The notes: generated from the letters alone by a model not told the origin. A stretch of 64,000 nt of DNA from JACMLD01 sp038207265 (GCA_038207265.1 JBBQZZ010000008.1:132005-196004), one strand, 5' to 3'. Shown: positions 26,994 through 35,856, counted from the stretch's first letter. Program-made: numbers and translations.

Positions 26994-27304
26994 ATTCTTG
27001 TTTCACAACAAATTACTACCGTTTTATAATTATTACAATATTCTTACGGTTAATTAGAACATAAAGGTTGGTAGGGGGGCAAAAAAATCCCCCGAAAAAC
27101 CTTCGGGGGACTGGAAAAACCGGCTGGAGCCCATGAAAACGAATAAATTTTTGCCAACCCATTGATTGTATGAGGGAACAGAAAAACGGACCGTGCCTTA
27201 TTATACGTTCATCAGGAGTGAAGCGTTGGTTTGTGCTCGTAATATTTGAAAGCGATTTGTTTATAAATGAGTAACACAAGTCCTTATTGACATCATTGTT
27301 GCAC
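26994..27304. other. intergenic region between the PBP4-like and sigma-factor genes
   Basis: There is no convincing protein gene in these 310 bases. A frame on the minus strand (27016-27279) would read straight through the terminator hairpin at 27081-27110 and has no recognisable features. The stretch 27111-27304 is either a long 3' untranslated region of the PBP4-like gene or a small RNA ending at that terminator. Confidence 0.5.
27081..27110 (-). terminator. strong intrinsic terminator on the minus strand
   Basis: tcccccgaa / ttcggggga form a 9-base stem; read on the minus strand it is followed by seven T. It lies about 195 bases beyond the stop of the PBP4-like gene. The sigma-factor gene starts after it, so the two are likely separate transcription units. 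Confidence 0.75.
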
Positions 27305-28657
27305 TTAATATTTATCTCTTATGGACTGGATAAATTTTTCAATGGCACGGCGCACAATTCGCCCGGAGGTTTGGTGATTGTTCACCAAAACTGAAAAAAT
27401 GAGATCCTTGTTTTTCCTGGTGGTAAAATAGCCACTGATGGCAATCACGCCCGATAAAGAGCCGGTTTTAGCATAAATGAAGCTGCTATCTGAAATGTAA
27501 TAATTAGTCAGTGTTCCCTGGTTGCCGGTGGGAAAAATATTCCGGATACGTTGCCAATTAAATTCGGTTTTTATTTTATTAAGTATCCAGACAAAATCCT
27601 GGGCTGTAAACAAATTGAAGCGGCTGAGTCCGCTGCCATCTGCCCAATTGGGTTTTTGAGGAACTGATTTTAAATCCTTATTTAATAATGAATCAATGAT
27701 TTTCTCATTATTCATCGAACCCAGTAATTGGTTGCTTACCATTAACAAAACCTGTTCAGCAAAAAAATTATCACTTCGGTGCATCATTGGTTTGAATAGT
27801 GAATCAGCTGGTTGGGAATGGATGGTATGTAATTGGGAATTTGGAATTGGGAATTTGTTTATTATTTTAACCTCTTTACCGATGGTATCTTTCAGAAGTT
27901 CTACCGCAGATAAAACACCATTGGTAATGAAAGGAACATTTTGCTCTTTATATGATTCTTTGCCCTGTGTGATGGTAAACTGGTTTTCCTTCCAGTCTCT
28001 TCTGACTGAAAATTTTTGAGCCGTATCTGCATTGAATTTTATTTTCCATTCAATATCCGGAATGGTATAGGTTGAAATTTGTTGTTCCTTTTCCAGCCCC
28101 AGTAAATTGCCTTCTGATGCTGTTTGTACAAACCGGATAGTATTACCATATACCGGTAATGCACTTCTCTCCGGCATGTAGTCGTCATTATAATCATCCC
28201 ACGACCAGCCACTGCCCAGTGCCTTTTCATTCCAGTTAAGCGGTACAATAAAAATATTTTTATTGGTATGTTGTAAATATTCAATGATCGGTTGGTTTTT
28301 AAAATCCGGGTGCAATAAACTAGGATCGCCAGTAGGTATGATATATAAATCATTGCCGGATTCGGTGTAGTTAATTCCTGGTAAACTATCACCCAGGTAT
28401 TTCAATCCGGCATAAAGGCTGAATATTTTTGTATTGGAAGCTGGAACAAAATATTTATCACTTTGATAATTGTACCAGAATTTATTGCTGGCCGATTCAT
28501 AAATACAAATTCCGATATGGGCAGATTGCAAATCGGGTATTTCAAGGATATTGTCTTTGGCCGAAGCGCTGATTTTTTTTTGCAGTGAACAGGAAGAAAG
28601 AACCAGCAAGATTAAAGCATGCAGCACTAAAAATTTCAGGTAGTATTTTTTTTTCAT
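27305..28657 (-). CDS. dacB: D-alanyl-D-alanine carboxypeptidase/endopeptidase, PBP4-like lipoprotein
   Basis: A 450-residue PBP4-type enzyme that trims or cuts peptidoglycan peptides. The lipobox VLSSC places the acylated Cys at 23. Ser74 and Lys77 form the SxxK motif (PASNTKIF), SDN (MMHRSDNFFAEQ) is the second motif and KTGSLSG the third. The inserted domain between motifs one and two, typical of PBP4, is present. The upstream arginase-like gene ends 27 bases before the start, so the two may be co-transcribed. Confidence 0.92.
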   Translation of the reverse strand: MKKKYYLKFLVLHALILLVLSSCSLQKKISASAKDNILEIPDLQSAHIGICIYESASNKFWYNYQSDKYFVPASNTKIFSLYAGLKYLGDSLPGINYTESGNDLYIIPTGDPSLLHPDFKNQPIIEYLQHTNKNIFIVPLNWNEKALGSGWSWDDYNDDYMPERSALPVYGNTIRFVQTASEGNLLGLEKEQQISTYTIPDIEWKIKFNADTAQKFSVRRDWKENQFTITQGKESYKEQNVPFITNGVLSAVELLKDTIGKEVKIINKFPIPNSQLHTIHSQPADSLFKPMMHRSDNFFAEQVLLMVSNQLLGSMNNEKIIDSLLNKDLKSVPQKPNWADGSGLSRFNLFTAQDFVWILNKIKTEFNWQRIRNIFPTGNQGTLTNYYISDSSFIYAKTGSLSGVIAISGYFTTRKNKDLIFSVLVNNHQTSGRIVRRAIEKFIQSIRDKY

Positions 28658-28684
28658 TGATCTCTATTGTTACCACAAAAAGTC

Positions 28685-29824
28685 TCAGCTTCTTTCCTGT
28701 GCCCGCAACCAGCGCTCGGGTATTTCATTACTGCTGGCCATCTGGTAATCTTTATAAGAACAGGCAATAAATTTGGTGTCGGGCAACTGCATCCACCAAC
28801 GACCCGTTTTTTTGCTTTGCAAAAAAGTAGTTTCAACTTCCGCAAATGCCAAATGATATTCATTGAATGAATCCTTTTCTTCCAGCTTCGCTTCCCGCCT
28901 GCCGCGACTGCGACCATCCAACACATACCAAATCATTTGACTTATTTGTTTTGCCGTGAGATCGTCTTTATCGTTTGAAGGATCGTATCCATAGATGCCA
29001 ATGCTGTTTGTATTGGAACTTAAACCGGCATATCGCATCAATAAGCAACTTTCTTCGCCATTGAATCCATTGGGCGATATAATATTGGCCGGCGCATAGG
29101 TATTGGCGATAGCTGCTATATCAAAACTCAGCAAATGGCAATTGCGGATAACTGGTTCCATTTCCTCCATGTTTTCTCTTACAGTACCAACACGGTAACA
29201 ATCGAACCGAAGTTTGTCCATGGTCTCCAGCATATGCGGGTGCACATAATAACTCTGAAATCCAATATGATTGTAATGACGGATATAGTTGGGTTCGCTC
29301 GTAAGCATCTCCATTAAAAAATTATCACTGCGGAATGAAGAATTAATATTCAGATCAATTAATGCATCTACGCAACTTGCTTCAACAACCTGTTTATGGT
29401 CTGCAAATGCTTCGTACTGGGGTAAAGTAAGATCATGTGAGCCACCCAGCAGGATAACCGTTTTTTTTGCATTGATTAATTCTTTCAGTACTGTCTTTAC
29501 TGCCGCATAGCTGTCCTGTACCGATGCACCTGTTTTTATATTGCCGATATCAGCCAGTTTCAAATCGCTGTGCCAGTAATACAATTGGTATAGCTGATGC
29601 CGCACTGCATCTGCGGGCGTAATGGAATGGCTATTTTTTTTACCTGCACCTCGCTGTTCAGCACAACCCACCAATACAATGTCCGCCTCATTCAGTTCTG
29701 GGAAATCCGATTCATATACATCAATGATTGTTCCAATCTGCCCATCCTGGTATAACTGGTCGTTGGAAAGTGCTGCAAGGTTCACAGGTGATAAGAAATC
29801 AGTAAGGTTCAGATAATCGCTCAT
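28685..29824 (-). CDS. arginase-fold (ureohydrolase) protein with lost metal ligands
   Basis: A 379-residue member of the arginase/formimidoylglutamase fold, of a group I recall as common in Bacteroidota. The first metal motif is kept (GGSHD, His130 and Asp131). The second, DAHxD, is DALID (153-157), with His lost. The third, SFDxDxxDP, is SFDIAAIAN (233-241), with the second Asp lost. A normal two-manganese site is therefore unlikely. It may bind one metal, have a different activity or be non-catalytic. It is often auto-annotated as formimidoylglutamase; no other histidine-degradation gene is near. Confidence 0.8.
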   Translation of the reverse strand: MSDYLNLTDFLSPVNLAALSNDQLYQDGQIGTIIDVYESDFPELNEADIVLVGCAEQRGAGKKNSHSITPADAVRHQLYQLYYWHSDLKLADIGNIKTGASVQDSYAAVKTVLKELINAKKTVILLGGSHDLTLPQYEAFADHKQVVEASCVDALIDLNINSSFRSDNFLMEMLTSEPNYIRHYNHIGFQSYYVHPHMLETMDKLRFDCYRVGTVRENMEEMEPVIRNCHLLSFDIAAIANTYAPANIISPNGFNGEESCLLMRYAGLSSNTNSIGIYGYDPSNDKDDLTAKQISQMIWYVLDGRSRGRREAKLEEKDSFNEYHLAFAEVETTFLQSKKTGRWWMQLPDTKFIACSYKDYQMASSNEIPERWLRAQERS

Positions 29825-30274
29825 GTATAATAATTATTGAGCCAAAGTTAACTGCATTTACAACATGAAATCTGGAAGGATGCACACTTCTACCACCAGC
29901 GAATTTGTTTTTGTTCAAGCCGCTGTTCCGGCGGTACGTAAGGATGTCATCATATTAACAACCGGGGAAAGCATACATCCAATAGCGCAATAAAGATCAA
30001 CATTGCATTGAATAGAGGTGAGTTGAGATAATTTCTATTTTATGCAATGGATTCAATCAATGTGCCACAGCGTCTTCCGCAGTCTTCTTATTTTTTGGAA
30101 TGGCTGTTGGAGAAACCATTGGTATGCGTTGTAGTCTTTTGGATTGCCAATTTTACTTTCGCCGCGGAGTAATATTTCAACCTCCTCTGGCTATCCATCA
30201 TTTTTGTAATCCCAATTCAGGAGACATTGCGGGGAATTGTGCTACATGCCATACCGCGTTTAATGTATAGTACA
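29825..30274. other. intergenic region with a possible gene remnant
   Basis: No intact gene is seen in these 450 bases. The part from 29825 to about 30050 shows nothing I can name. The part from 30053 to about 30240 carries what looks like the broken end of a minus-strand gene, listed separately. Confidence 0.5.
30053..30240 (-). pseudogene. possible remnant of a protein-coding gene with an in-frame stop
   Basis: Read on the minus strand, about 16 codons (ending in NWDYKNDG) meet a TAG at 30193-30191, and the same frame then runs 45 codons to a TGA at 30055-30053. The second stretch has a natural protein character (PEEVEILLRGESKIG, then YQWFLQQPFQKIRRL). A second stop lies just upstream at the other end. 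This looks like the tail of a decayed gene. I do not recognise the family, and chance cannot be excluded. Confidence 0.3.
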
Positions 30275-31195
30275 TTATCTTGATTTCCCCCGATTCAATA
30301 CCATGCTCACCTTTATGGAGCAAGTGAAATAGGCGTCTTTATCTTTTGGATTGCCTCTTTTAGATCCTTCTTTTGTTCTGTTGATTCCAGTAACGTTGAT
30401 ACTTCTATCTGTCAATTGAATTGCCATGGCTGCTTTCTGTTCCGTCAGGTAATGAGAAAATAATTCAGGGTTGATATAATTGGTGCTAACATCGTCTAAA
30501 TAATCTGTGCCGGTGAACCGGTAAAGTATTTCAAACCGATAGTTTAACAAACCCGCTCTATCATATTTAATACCAGCACCCAGGGGAACACACCAGCTTA
30601 TTAATTTGTATTCGCGCCGGCCAGGATATTCTTTGAATCCTTGTCCTTCTGTATGCAAAGGCCGGAGATCAACCCAGTTATTGTTTAAAAGCGCTTGTGG
30701 GTTATAGTGAAAAATGCCAATTCCTCCAGTGATATAAGGAGAGAACAGGGGAGCGGGTGCATCCTCGGAAATGGTAAGGAACAATGGATGAAATTCAGCT
30801 GCTAAAGTTATTTCAGCAATTGTACTTTTAAAATGAAGGTTGCGCAAATATCTTTCCCTGGCAATGTCCTGTATATTTTTTAATACGTCATCGCTCGACG
30901 TAACCTTTCCATATGTTCCTTCCAATTTCAATGACAGCAGCGAATGCCAGGTGAGACTTGCAAACAGCCCCGCACAGAATTGAGTTTTATTCCGGTTGAT
31001 GTCTTTGATGAATTTTTTACCGGGGCCTTTGTTTCCACCAAGATCCGTAAGGCAATTCATGGCACCAATGGAACCTCCGAGTTCCCAAAGCAGTTCCGGT
31101 TCTTCTTTGTTGTCATTACCGGAGAAGTAATATTGTCCGTTGACGTGAAGGCAAAAAAAACTAATGAGCAGCAGGATGTAGCAATGGTTTTTCAT
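30275..31195 (-). CDS. outer-membrane beta-barrel protein (DUF6089-like)
   Basis: A 306-residue exported protein with a signal peptide (about 1-20). It then has alternating amphipathic strands and short turns, including WELGGSIGAMNCLTDLGG near the start, YITGGIGIFHYNP and PLGAGIKYD, and closes with strands ending in SIKVSMVLNRG. The start pattern ('ELGGSIG..NCLTDLGG') is typical of a Bacteroidota family of predicted barrels known as DUF6089. The function is unknown; it stands between the gene remnant and nth. Confidence 0.8.
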   Translation of the reverse strand: MKNHCYILLLISFFCLHVNGQYYFSGNDNKEEPELLWELGGSIGAMNCLTDLGGNKGPGKKFIKDINRNKTQFCAGLFASLTWHSLLSLKLEGTYGKVTSSDDVLKNIQDIARERYLRNLHFKSTIAEITLAAEFHPLFLTISEDAPAPLFSPYITGGIGIFHYNPQALLNNNWVDLRPLHTEGQGFKEYPGRREYKLISWCVPLGAGIKYDRAGLLNYRFEILYRFTGTDYLDDVSTNYINPELFSHYLTEQKAAMAIQLTDRSINVTGINRTKEGSKRGNPKDKDAYFTCSIKVSMVLNRGKSR

Positions 31196-31271
31196 ACAAT
31201 TGATTTTATTGCTACTACGCTAAGCCAATAAGTTATCAGTAAGGCAATTGGTTAAACGCGAAAAATTAAAA

Positions 31272-31931
31272 TTAAATGGACGCTTGCTGTTTCTTAATAC
31301 TCTTTTCGTAGTATTTACAGCAGGGGGTTAATCCACATTCCTGGCATTTGGGATTGCGTGCAACACATATATACCGTCCATGCAGTATAATCCAGTGATG
31401 AGCTTTATGGATAAGTTCTTTTGGAATAAATTGAATCAATTGCTTTTCTGCAGCAAAGGGTGTCTTTGCATTGAGCGTTAATCCTATTCTTGCTGCCACC
31501 CGGAATACATGCGTATCTACCGCCATATTGGGCTGTTCATCTATTACAGAAGTAATAACGTTGGCTGTTTTTCTTCCAACCCCTGGAAGTTTTACCAGTT
31601 CATCAACGGTCATAGGCAGTCGTCCATTAAAATCACTTACCAGCATTTTTGCCATTCCAATTAAATGCTTTGTTTTGTTGTTGGGATAGGAAATGCTTTT
31701 AATAAGGGCAAAAAGTTCATCAAAGCTGGCTTCGGAGAGATGGGTTGCATCGGGATATTTATTAAAAAGTGCCGGGGTAGTCATGTTCACCCGTTTGTCT
31801 GTACACTGCGCAGAAAGAATAACAGACACCAGTAGCTGAAAAGGGCTATCGTATCGTAATTCTGTTACGGCATCCGGAACATGTTGCTGAAAATAATCTA
31901 ATACGAACTGGTAACGTTCTTTTCTTGTCAT
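31272..31931 (-). CDS. nth: endonuclease III
   Basis: A 219-residue base-excision-repair glycosylase/lyase for oxidised pyrimidines. The helix-hairpin-helix LPGVGRKTANVI with the catalytic Lys, the catalytic Asp in VDTHVFRV, and the [4Fe-4S] loop Cys-x6-Cys-x2-Cys-x5-Cys (CVARNPKCQEC through the second Cys of TPCC) are all in place. On the minus strand, TATATTCG lies just before the start and resembles a -7 box. Confidence 0.95.
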   Translation of the reverse strand: MTRKERYQFVLDYFQQHVPDAVTELRYDSPFQLLVSVILSAQCTDKRVNMTTPALFNKYPDATHLSEASFDELFALIKSISYPNNKTKHLIGMAKMLVSDFNGRLPMTVDELVKLPGVGRKTANVITSVIDEQPNMAVDTHVFRVAARIGLTLNAKTPFAAEKQLIQFIPKELIHKAHHWIILHGRYICVARNPKCQECGLTPCCKYYEKSIKKQQASI

Positions 31932-32144
31932 GATACGGCAGCGAATATAACACCAATAGGGAAAATCAAGCTATGAGCCTTGAGCGGTCTGCCATGAGCA
32001 AAGGAAGTTGATAGAAAATTCCTTGCATTTCAAGTTTTTTCTTTTTAGTTAGGGGTGCGATATGTCTTCTAAAAAAATTGAAACAAACAAGTCAGCGATC
32101 AAAGCTGATAGATCAAAGCTGTCTGCTCATGACTGTTTTGCTGA
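31932..32144. repeat. short low-complexity repeats downstream of the small conserved protein gene
   Basis: No gene is seen. The unit gatcaaagctgata occurs twice in tandem near 32097-32121, and variants of gagc and tgagca recur near 31974-32000 and around 32126. Such A/G-rich repeats are common between genes in this phylum. Confidence 0.45.
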
Positions 32145-32378
32145 TTAAGCAACTGTTTCTGCTGCGGTTTCCCTGGCATAGTTCAACACATTTAAGACAG
32201 TATCTGTACGGGGTTCATACAAATCAGTATTAAGTTGTTCAACAGAAGTCTTAATTACGTTGAATTTTTCCTGCAATGCCCAATCGTTGGCAATTGCTTG
32301 CTGAATAGCGGCTGTTTTTTCGGGGGAAGTCTCTTGATACAGGTATAAGATCAAATCTTCCGGTGTAAAGATTGACAT
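32145..32378 (-). CDS. small conserved protein of unknown function
   Basis: The product has 77 residues from MSIFTPEDLILYLY. A frame reaching back to 32459 adds 27 residues of poor character, so the inner ATG is chosen. The protein is helical and soluble, with an acidic N-terminal part and the pattern ETSPEKTAAIQQAI. I recall similar short proteins in Chitinophagaceae but know no function. The layout (a short helical head that resembles anti-sigma N-termini) is suggestive only. Confidence 0.65.
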   Translation of the reverse strand: MSIFTPEDLILYLYQETSPEKTAAIQQAIANDWALQEKFNVIKTSVEQLNTDLYEPRTDTVLNVLNYARETAAETVA

Positions 32379-32541
32379 AGGCAAACCATTTTTTTGTCCA
32401 ATTATAAAAATTTCCAAAGGGTCCAGCTTTGGAACGTCCGTAATAAAAACGGAGGTCAAGATACTATATTGTGTGAATATAAAGATTATTTAAAATTGGC
32501 TGGAGCCTTCTATAACAGGCGAATATCAGGGATATATGGTG

Positions 32542-32856
32542 CTATTTTGTTACAGTTGAAGGTTGTTGAATAACGAATAAATCCTCGTTATCGCGCTTCA
32601 TGAGGTATTTTTCCCGGGCGTATTTTTCAATGGTAGCAGCATTGATTTTCAACTGGTCCAGCTCTTTTTTTGTTCCTGCTATCTGCTGTTCGTAATATTG
32701 TTTGCTTTCTTTCAGCGCCTTTAATTCATGTCTTTGTTTAAAGTAAGTAATATAAATATCTCGGTCGTCAAAGAAAAGCATCCATACAACAAAAGCAACT
32801 ACTGCCAGCAGGTATTTATTTTTTAACCAGGAAGGGATATGTTGCAGTAGCTTCAT
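32542..32856 (-). CDS. FtsB/DivIC-like septum formation initiator
   Basis: A 104-residue bitopic protein: a short cytoplasmic N-terminus, a membrane helix (about 15-29, YLLAVVAFVVWMLFF), a coiled coil (about 38-75) and the conserved C-terminal patch IEKYAREKYLMKRDNEDLFVI that marks the FtsB/DivIC family. It should act in the FtsQLB-type division complex. It follows the acetyltransferase gene after 24 bases and lies downstream of enolase, a neighbourhood also known from proteobacterial ftsB. Confidence 0.88.
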   Translation of the reverse strand: MKLLQHIPSWLKNKYLLAVVAFVVWMLFFDDRDIYITYFKQRHELKALKESKQYYEQQIAGTKKELDQLKINAATIEKYAREKYLMKRDNEDLFVIQQPSTVTK

Positions 32857-32880
32857 ATGTATTGGTAATAAGTAATAAAG

Positions 32881-33486
32881 TTACTGATTTTCATTTTTCA
32901 TTAGCAATTGCAGCAGCTTTTCTTTTTTTAAAGGCCATTCATCTTTGATAATACTAAAAATCACCTGATCGTATGAGGAGCCGTCATTGCGGTAGCCAAA
33001 TTTCCTCATTATGCCCTCTCTTGTACCGCCAATTTTCTCAACTGCTTTCTGTGAACGGATGTTTTGGTGTGCTACGGTAAACGCTACCCGGTTAAATCCC
33101 CATTCTTCAAATACAAATTGCAGCAACAGCAATTTGCATTCCTTGTTATGAACTTTTTTCCAAACTGCAGGAGTGTACCAGGTATAGCCTATCATTACTC
33201 TTTTGTCTTTTTCGCTGATCTCATATAATCTTGTCATTCCAATAATCGCATTGTCATAAGTCTGACGTATGGTAAATACCTGTTGCCCATTCATCGCATT
33301 TGTATCCAATGCAGTTTTGATATAGACATCAAATGCAGCATCAAAGGTATCGTCTGCTGCAAATCTTTTTGTAAACTCCCAAATCCTCTCATCGTTAGCC
33401 AATAACCGCAGTGTTGGCACATGTTCAGGTGCCAGTAATTCGAGATAAACATGTTTTCCTTTTAGCAGGCTGATGTCAAAATGCAT
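32881..33486 (-). CDS. GNAT-family N-acetyltransferase (RimJ/RimL-like)
   Basis: A 201-residue acetyltransferase of the RimJ/RimL/YjdJ type. It begins with LLKGKHVYLELLAPEHVPTL across about residues 7-26, has the central strand IIGMTRLYEIS, and has the acetyl-CoA-binding end HQNIRSQKAVEKIGGTREGI (about 155-174) before the usual GSSYDQVIFSI strand. The substrate is unknown. A hairpin separates it from enolase. Confidence 0.88.
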   Translation of the reverse strand: MHFDISLLKGKHVYLELLAPEHVPTLRLLANDERIWEFTKRFAADDTFDAAFDVYIKTALDTNAMNGQQVFTIRQTYDNAIIGMTRLYEISEKDKRVMIGYTWYTPAVWKKVHNKECKLLLLQFVFEEWGFNRVAFTVAHQNIRSQKAVEKIGGTREGIMRKFGYRNDGSSYDQVIFSIIKDEWPLKKEKLLQLLMKNENQ

Positions 33487-33498
33487 GATTTAAAATTA

Positions 33499-33529
33499 AG
33501 AAAGGCATCCGGAGCCAGGATGCCTTTCT
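33499..33529 (-). terminator. terminator-like hairpin after enolase
   Basis: gaaaggcatcc and ggatgcctttc form an 11-base stem around a 7-base loop. On the minus strand the following sequence is only moderately T-rich (ttaatttta), so it is a weaker intrinsic terminator or may only partly stop reading into the acetyltransferase gene. Confidence 0.6.
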
Positions 33530-33546
33530 ATTATAAGGTTAAAAAA

Positions 33547-34836
33547 TTATTTACCAAATTTGATTTTACCTTTTGGATAGATAGCCGTATTACCCAACTG
33601 TTCTTCAATTCTTATTAACTGGTTGTATTTTGCAATTCTATCAGTACGCGAAGCGCTTCCTGTTTTAATTTGGCCACAGTTCAATGCTACTGCCAAATCA
33701 GCAATAGTAGTGTCCTCTGTTTCACCGCTGCGATGGCTCATGATGGTATTGTACCCATTGTGCTGCGCCAGCGTTACAGCGTTAATGGTCTCCGTTAAGG
33801 TGCCTATCTGGTTAACTTTTACTAATAATCCATTGGCAACACCCTGATCGATGCCTTGTTGCAAACGAAGCACATTGGTAACAAACAAATCATCTCCCAC
33901 TAACTGAATTTTTTTACCTACCGTATCGGTCAATAATTTCCAACCTTTCCAATCATCTTCTGCCATTCCATCTTCAATGGAGACGATGGGATAATTCTTT
34001 ACCCAATTGGCCCAGAAATCCACCATCTTCTCGCTGCTTAATTTTTTACCATCTGATTTATGAAAGTGGTAAACTTTTTTAGTGGCATCATACATTTCAC
34101 TTACTGCGGGATCCATTGCAATGGCAACCTGTGTTCCCGCTTTAAAGCCTGCGGCGCTGATTGCATTCATCACCGTATCAATGGCTTCTTCATTGCTTTG
34201 AATATCGGGAGCAAATCCACCTTCATCACCCACATTTGTGCTGTATCCTTTTTTCTTCAATACACTTTTTAATGCATGAAATATTTCAACACCCCAGCGC
34301 AAGCCTTCGCTGAAACTGGAAGCTCCAACAGGCATAACCATAAATTCCTGGAAATCAATTTTGTTATCAGCATGTGCACCACCGTTTAAAATATTCATCA
34401 TTGGTATGGGCAATGTTTTTGCATTGGTACCACCTATATAACGATACAAAGGAAGCCCGGCTTCCAGTGCCGCGGCTTTTGCAACGGCCATACTTACCGC
34501 CAGTAAAGCATTTGCGCCGAGTTTGGCTTTATTGGGAGTGCCATCCAATTCAATCAGCATTTTATCAATGCTGACTTGTTCTGCTACTTCAAAACCCAAT
34601 AACTTTTCAGCAATGGTATCGTTGATGTTTTTAACTGCTTTCAGTACTCCTTTGCCAGCATATTGTTTTTTATCGCCATCGCGTAATTCAACCGCTTCAT
34701 GTACACCCGTGCTGGCGCCGCTTGGTACGGCAGCACGCCCCAATGCTCCTTCGTCAGTAATGATATCAACTTCAACGGTGGGATTACCGCGACTGTCTAA
34801 AATTTGCCTGGCGTGAACTTCCGAAATGTAACTCAT
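33547..34836 (-). CDS. eno: enolase
   Basis: A 429-residue glycolytic enzyme interconverting 2-phosphoglycerate and phosphoenolpyruvate. Visible are the N-terminal ARQILDSRGNPTVEV, GASTGVHEA, the mobile loop, the magnesium ligands in VAIAMDPAVSEMY, SIEDGMAEDDW and LVGDDLFVTN, the catalytic Lys in LLVKVNQIGTLTE, and SHRSGETEDTTIADLAVA. Length and motifs are fully standard. It heads a minus-strand run that includes the acetyltransferase and FtsB-like genes, with a hairpin between. Confidence 0.98.
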   Translation of the reverse strand: MSYISEVHARQILDSRGNPTVEVDIITDEGALGRAAVPSGASTGVHEAVELRDGDKKQYAGKGVLKAVKNINDTIAEKLLGFEVAEQVSIDKMLIELDGTPNKAKLGANALLAVSMAVAKAAALEAGLPLYRYIGGTNAKTLPIPMMNILNGGAHADNKIDFQEFMVMPVGASSFSEGLRWGVEIFHALKSVLKKKGYSTNVGDEGGFAPDIQSNEEAIDTVMNAISAAGFKAGTQVAIAMDPAVSEMYDATKKVYHFHKSDGKKLSSEKMVDFWANWVKNYPIVSIEDGMAEDDWKGWKLLTDTVGKKIQLVGDDLFVTNVLRLQQGIDQGVANGLLVKVNQIGTLTETINAVTLAQHNGYNTIMSHRSGETEDTTIADLAVALNCGQIKTGSASRTDRIAKYNQLIRIEEQLGNTAIYPKGKIKFGK

Positions 34837-34923
34837 GAGGTTTTTCCTGTTTTAATTTTTAAAGAAATATTTTTTGCTTCGAATCTCTATTTAATAATAG
34901 ATTTCCTTTTTATGTCGTTTGAT

Positions 34924-35844
34924 TTAACTGTTACCAGTATTTCCGGTAAGGCTTCTGAAAACGTTTTCAAGACTTTGTTCTCCACTTTGCAAAGAAACAA
35001 TATTCAGGTTGTGCTGCAATGAACGTTCCAGCAATAATCTTTTTGTTTCATTTACATTGTCGCTTATTAACTCCCATTCGTTAGTATTCAAATTAGTTAC
35101 TGATTTTACACCAGCCAGGTTTTCCAATAAAGATGAATCTACCGGTTCCCTGAATGTTACCAATATGCTGTTATTGTTTTTTGATTGGTTGCGCAATACA
35201 CTCAATGTATCATCTGCTACCAATTTTCCTTTGTTAATGATGATGACACGATCGCAGATGGCTTCCACTTCCTGCAAAATATGAGAAGAAAACAGCACTG
35301 TTTTGTTTTGCCCCAGTTGTTTAATTACTTCACGGATTTCTATAATCTGGTTGGGATCAAGCCCTGTAGTAGGTTCGTCCAATATTAAGACTTCGGGGTT
35401 GTGGATGAGGGCTGCCGCCAATCCAACTCTCTGTTTGTAACCTTTGGACAGTTGTCCGATTTTCTTTTTGCTTTCCGGTGTCAACCCAACTGTTTTGATT
35501 ACTTCTTCAATTTTCTCTGTTTTGTTTTTTATTGAATGTACTTCAGCAATAAAATCCAGGTATTCTCTCACATACATGTCAAAGTACAATGGATTGGCTT
35601 CAGGTAAATAACCAATTTTCTTTTTAGTTTCGATCGGGGCTGTCCTTACATCAATTCCGCAAACATTTACTTCGCCGGCATCTGCAAGCAGGTAACCTGT
35701 AACTATTTTCATGGTCGTAGATTTTCCGGCCCCGTTGGGTCCAAGAAAACCAACAATCTCGCCTTTCCCAACATTGAAAGAAATATTATCTACGGCTTTT
35801 TGTTCCCCGTAAACTTTGGTGAGGCTTTTTACTTCTATGGACAT
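34924..35844 (-). CDS. gldA: gliding motility ABC transporter ATP-binding protein GldA
   Basis: A 306-residue ABC ATPase: Walker A GPNGAGKS (35-42), a Q-loop region with GYLPEANPLYFDMYVREYL, the signature LSKGYKQRVG, Walker B VLILDEPT with TGLDPNQI, and a C-terminal extension of about 90 residues. The pattern fits GldA, which with GldF and GldG forms a transporter needed for gliding in some Bacteroidota. No gldF or gldG is adjacent. A TANNTTTG box sits only 4 bases before the ATG. Confidence 0.88.
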   Translation of the reverse strand: MSIEVKSLTKVYGEQKAVDNISFNVGKGEIVGFLGPNGAGKSTTMKIVTGYLLADAGEVNVCGIDVRTAPIETKKKIGYLPEANPLYFDMYVREYLDFIAEVHSIKNKTEKIEEVIKTVGLTPESKKKIGQLSKGYKQRVGLAAALIHNPEVLILDEPTTGLDPNQIIEIREVIKQLGQNKTVLFSSHILQEVEAICDRVIIINKGKLVADDTLSVLRNQSKNNNSILVTFREPVDSSLLENLAGVKSVTNLNTNEWELISDNVNETKRLLLERSLQHNLNIVSLQSGEQSLENVFRSLTGNTGNS

Positions 35845-35848
35845 ATCG

Positions 35849-35856
35849 CAAACCTA
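35849..35856 (-). promoter_or_regulatory. putative -7 box directly before the gldA start
   Basis: On the minus strand TAGGTTTG, an exact TANNTTTG match, ends 4 bases before the ATG. If used, the transcript would begin at or beside the start codon. No good -33 element is seen. Confidence 0.35.

Noticed and set aside
27016..27279. Minus-strand frame of 87 codons between the PBP4-like and sigma-factor genes
   Set aside because: It would read through a strong terminator hairpin and has no family features.
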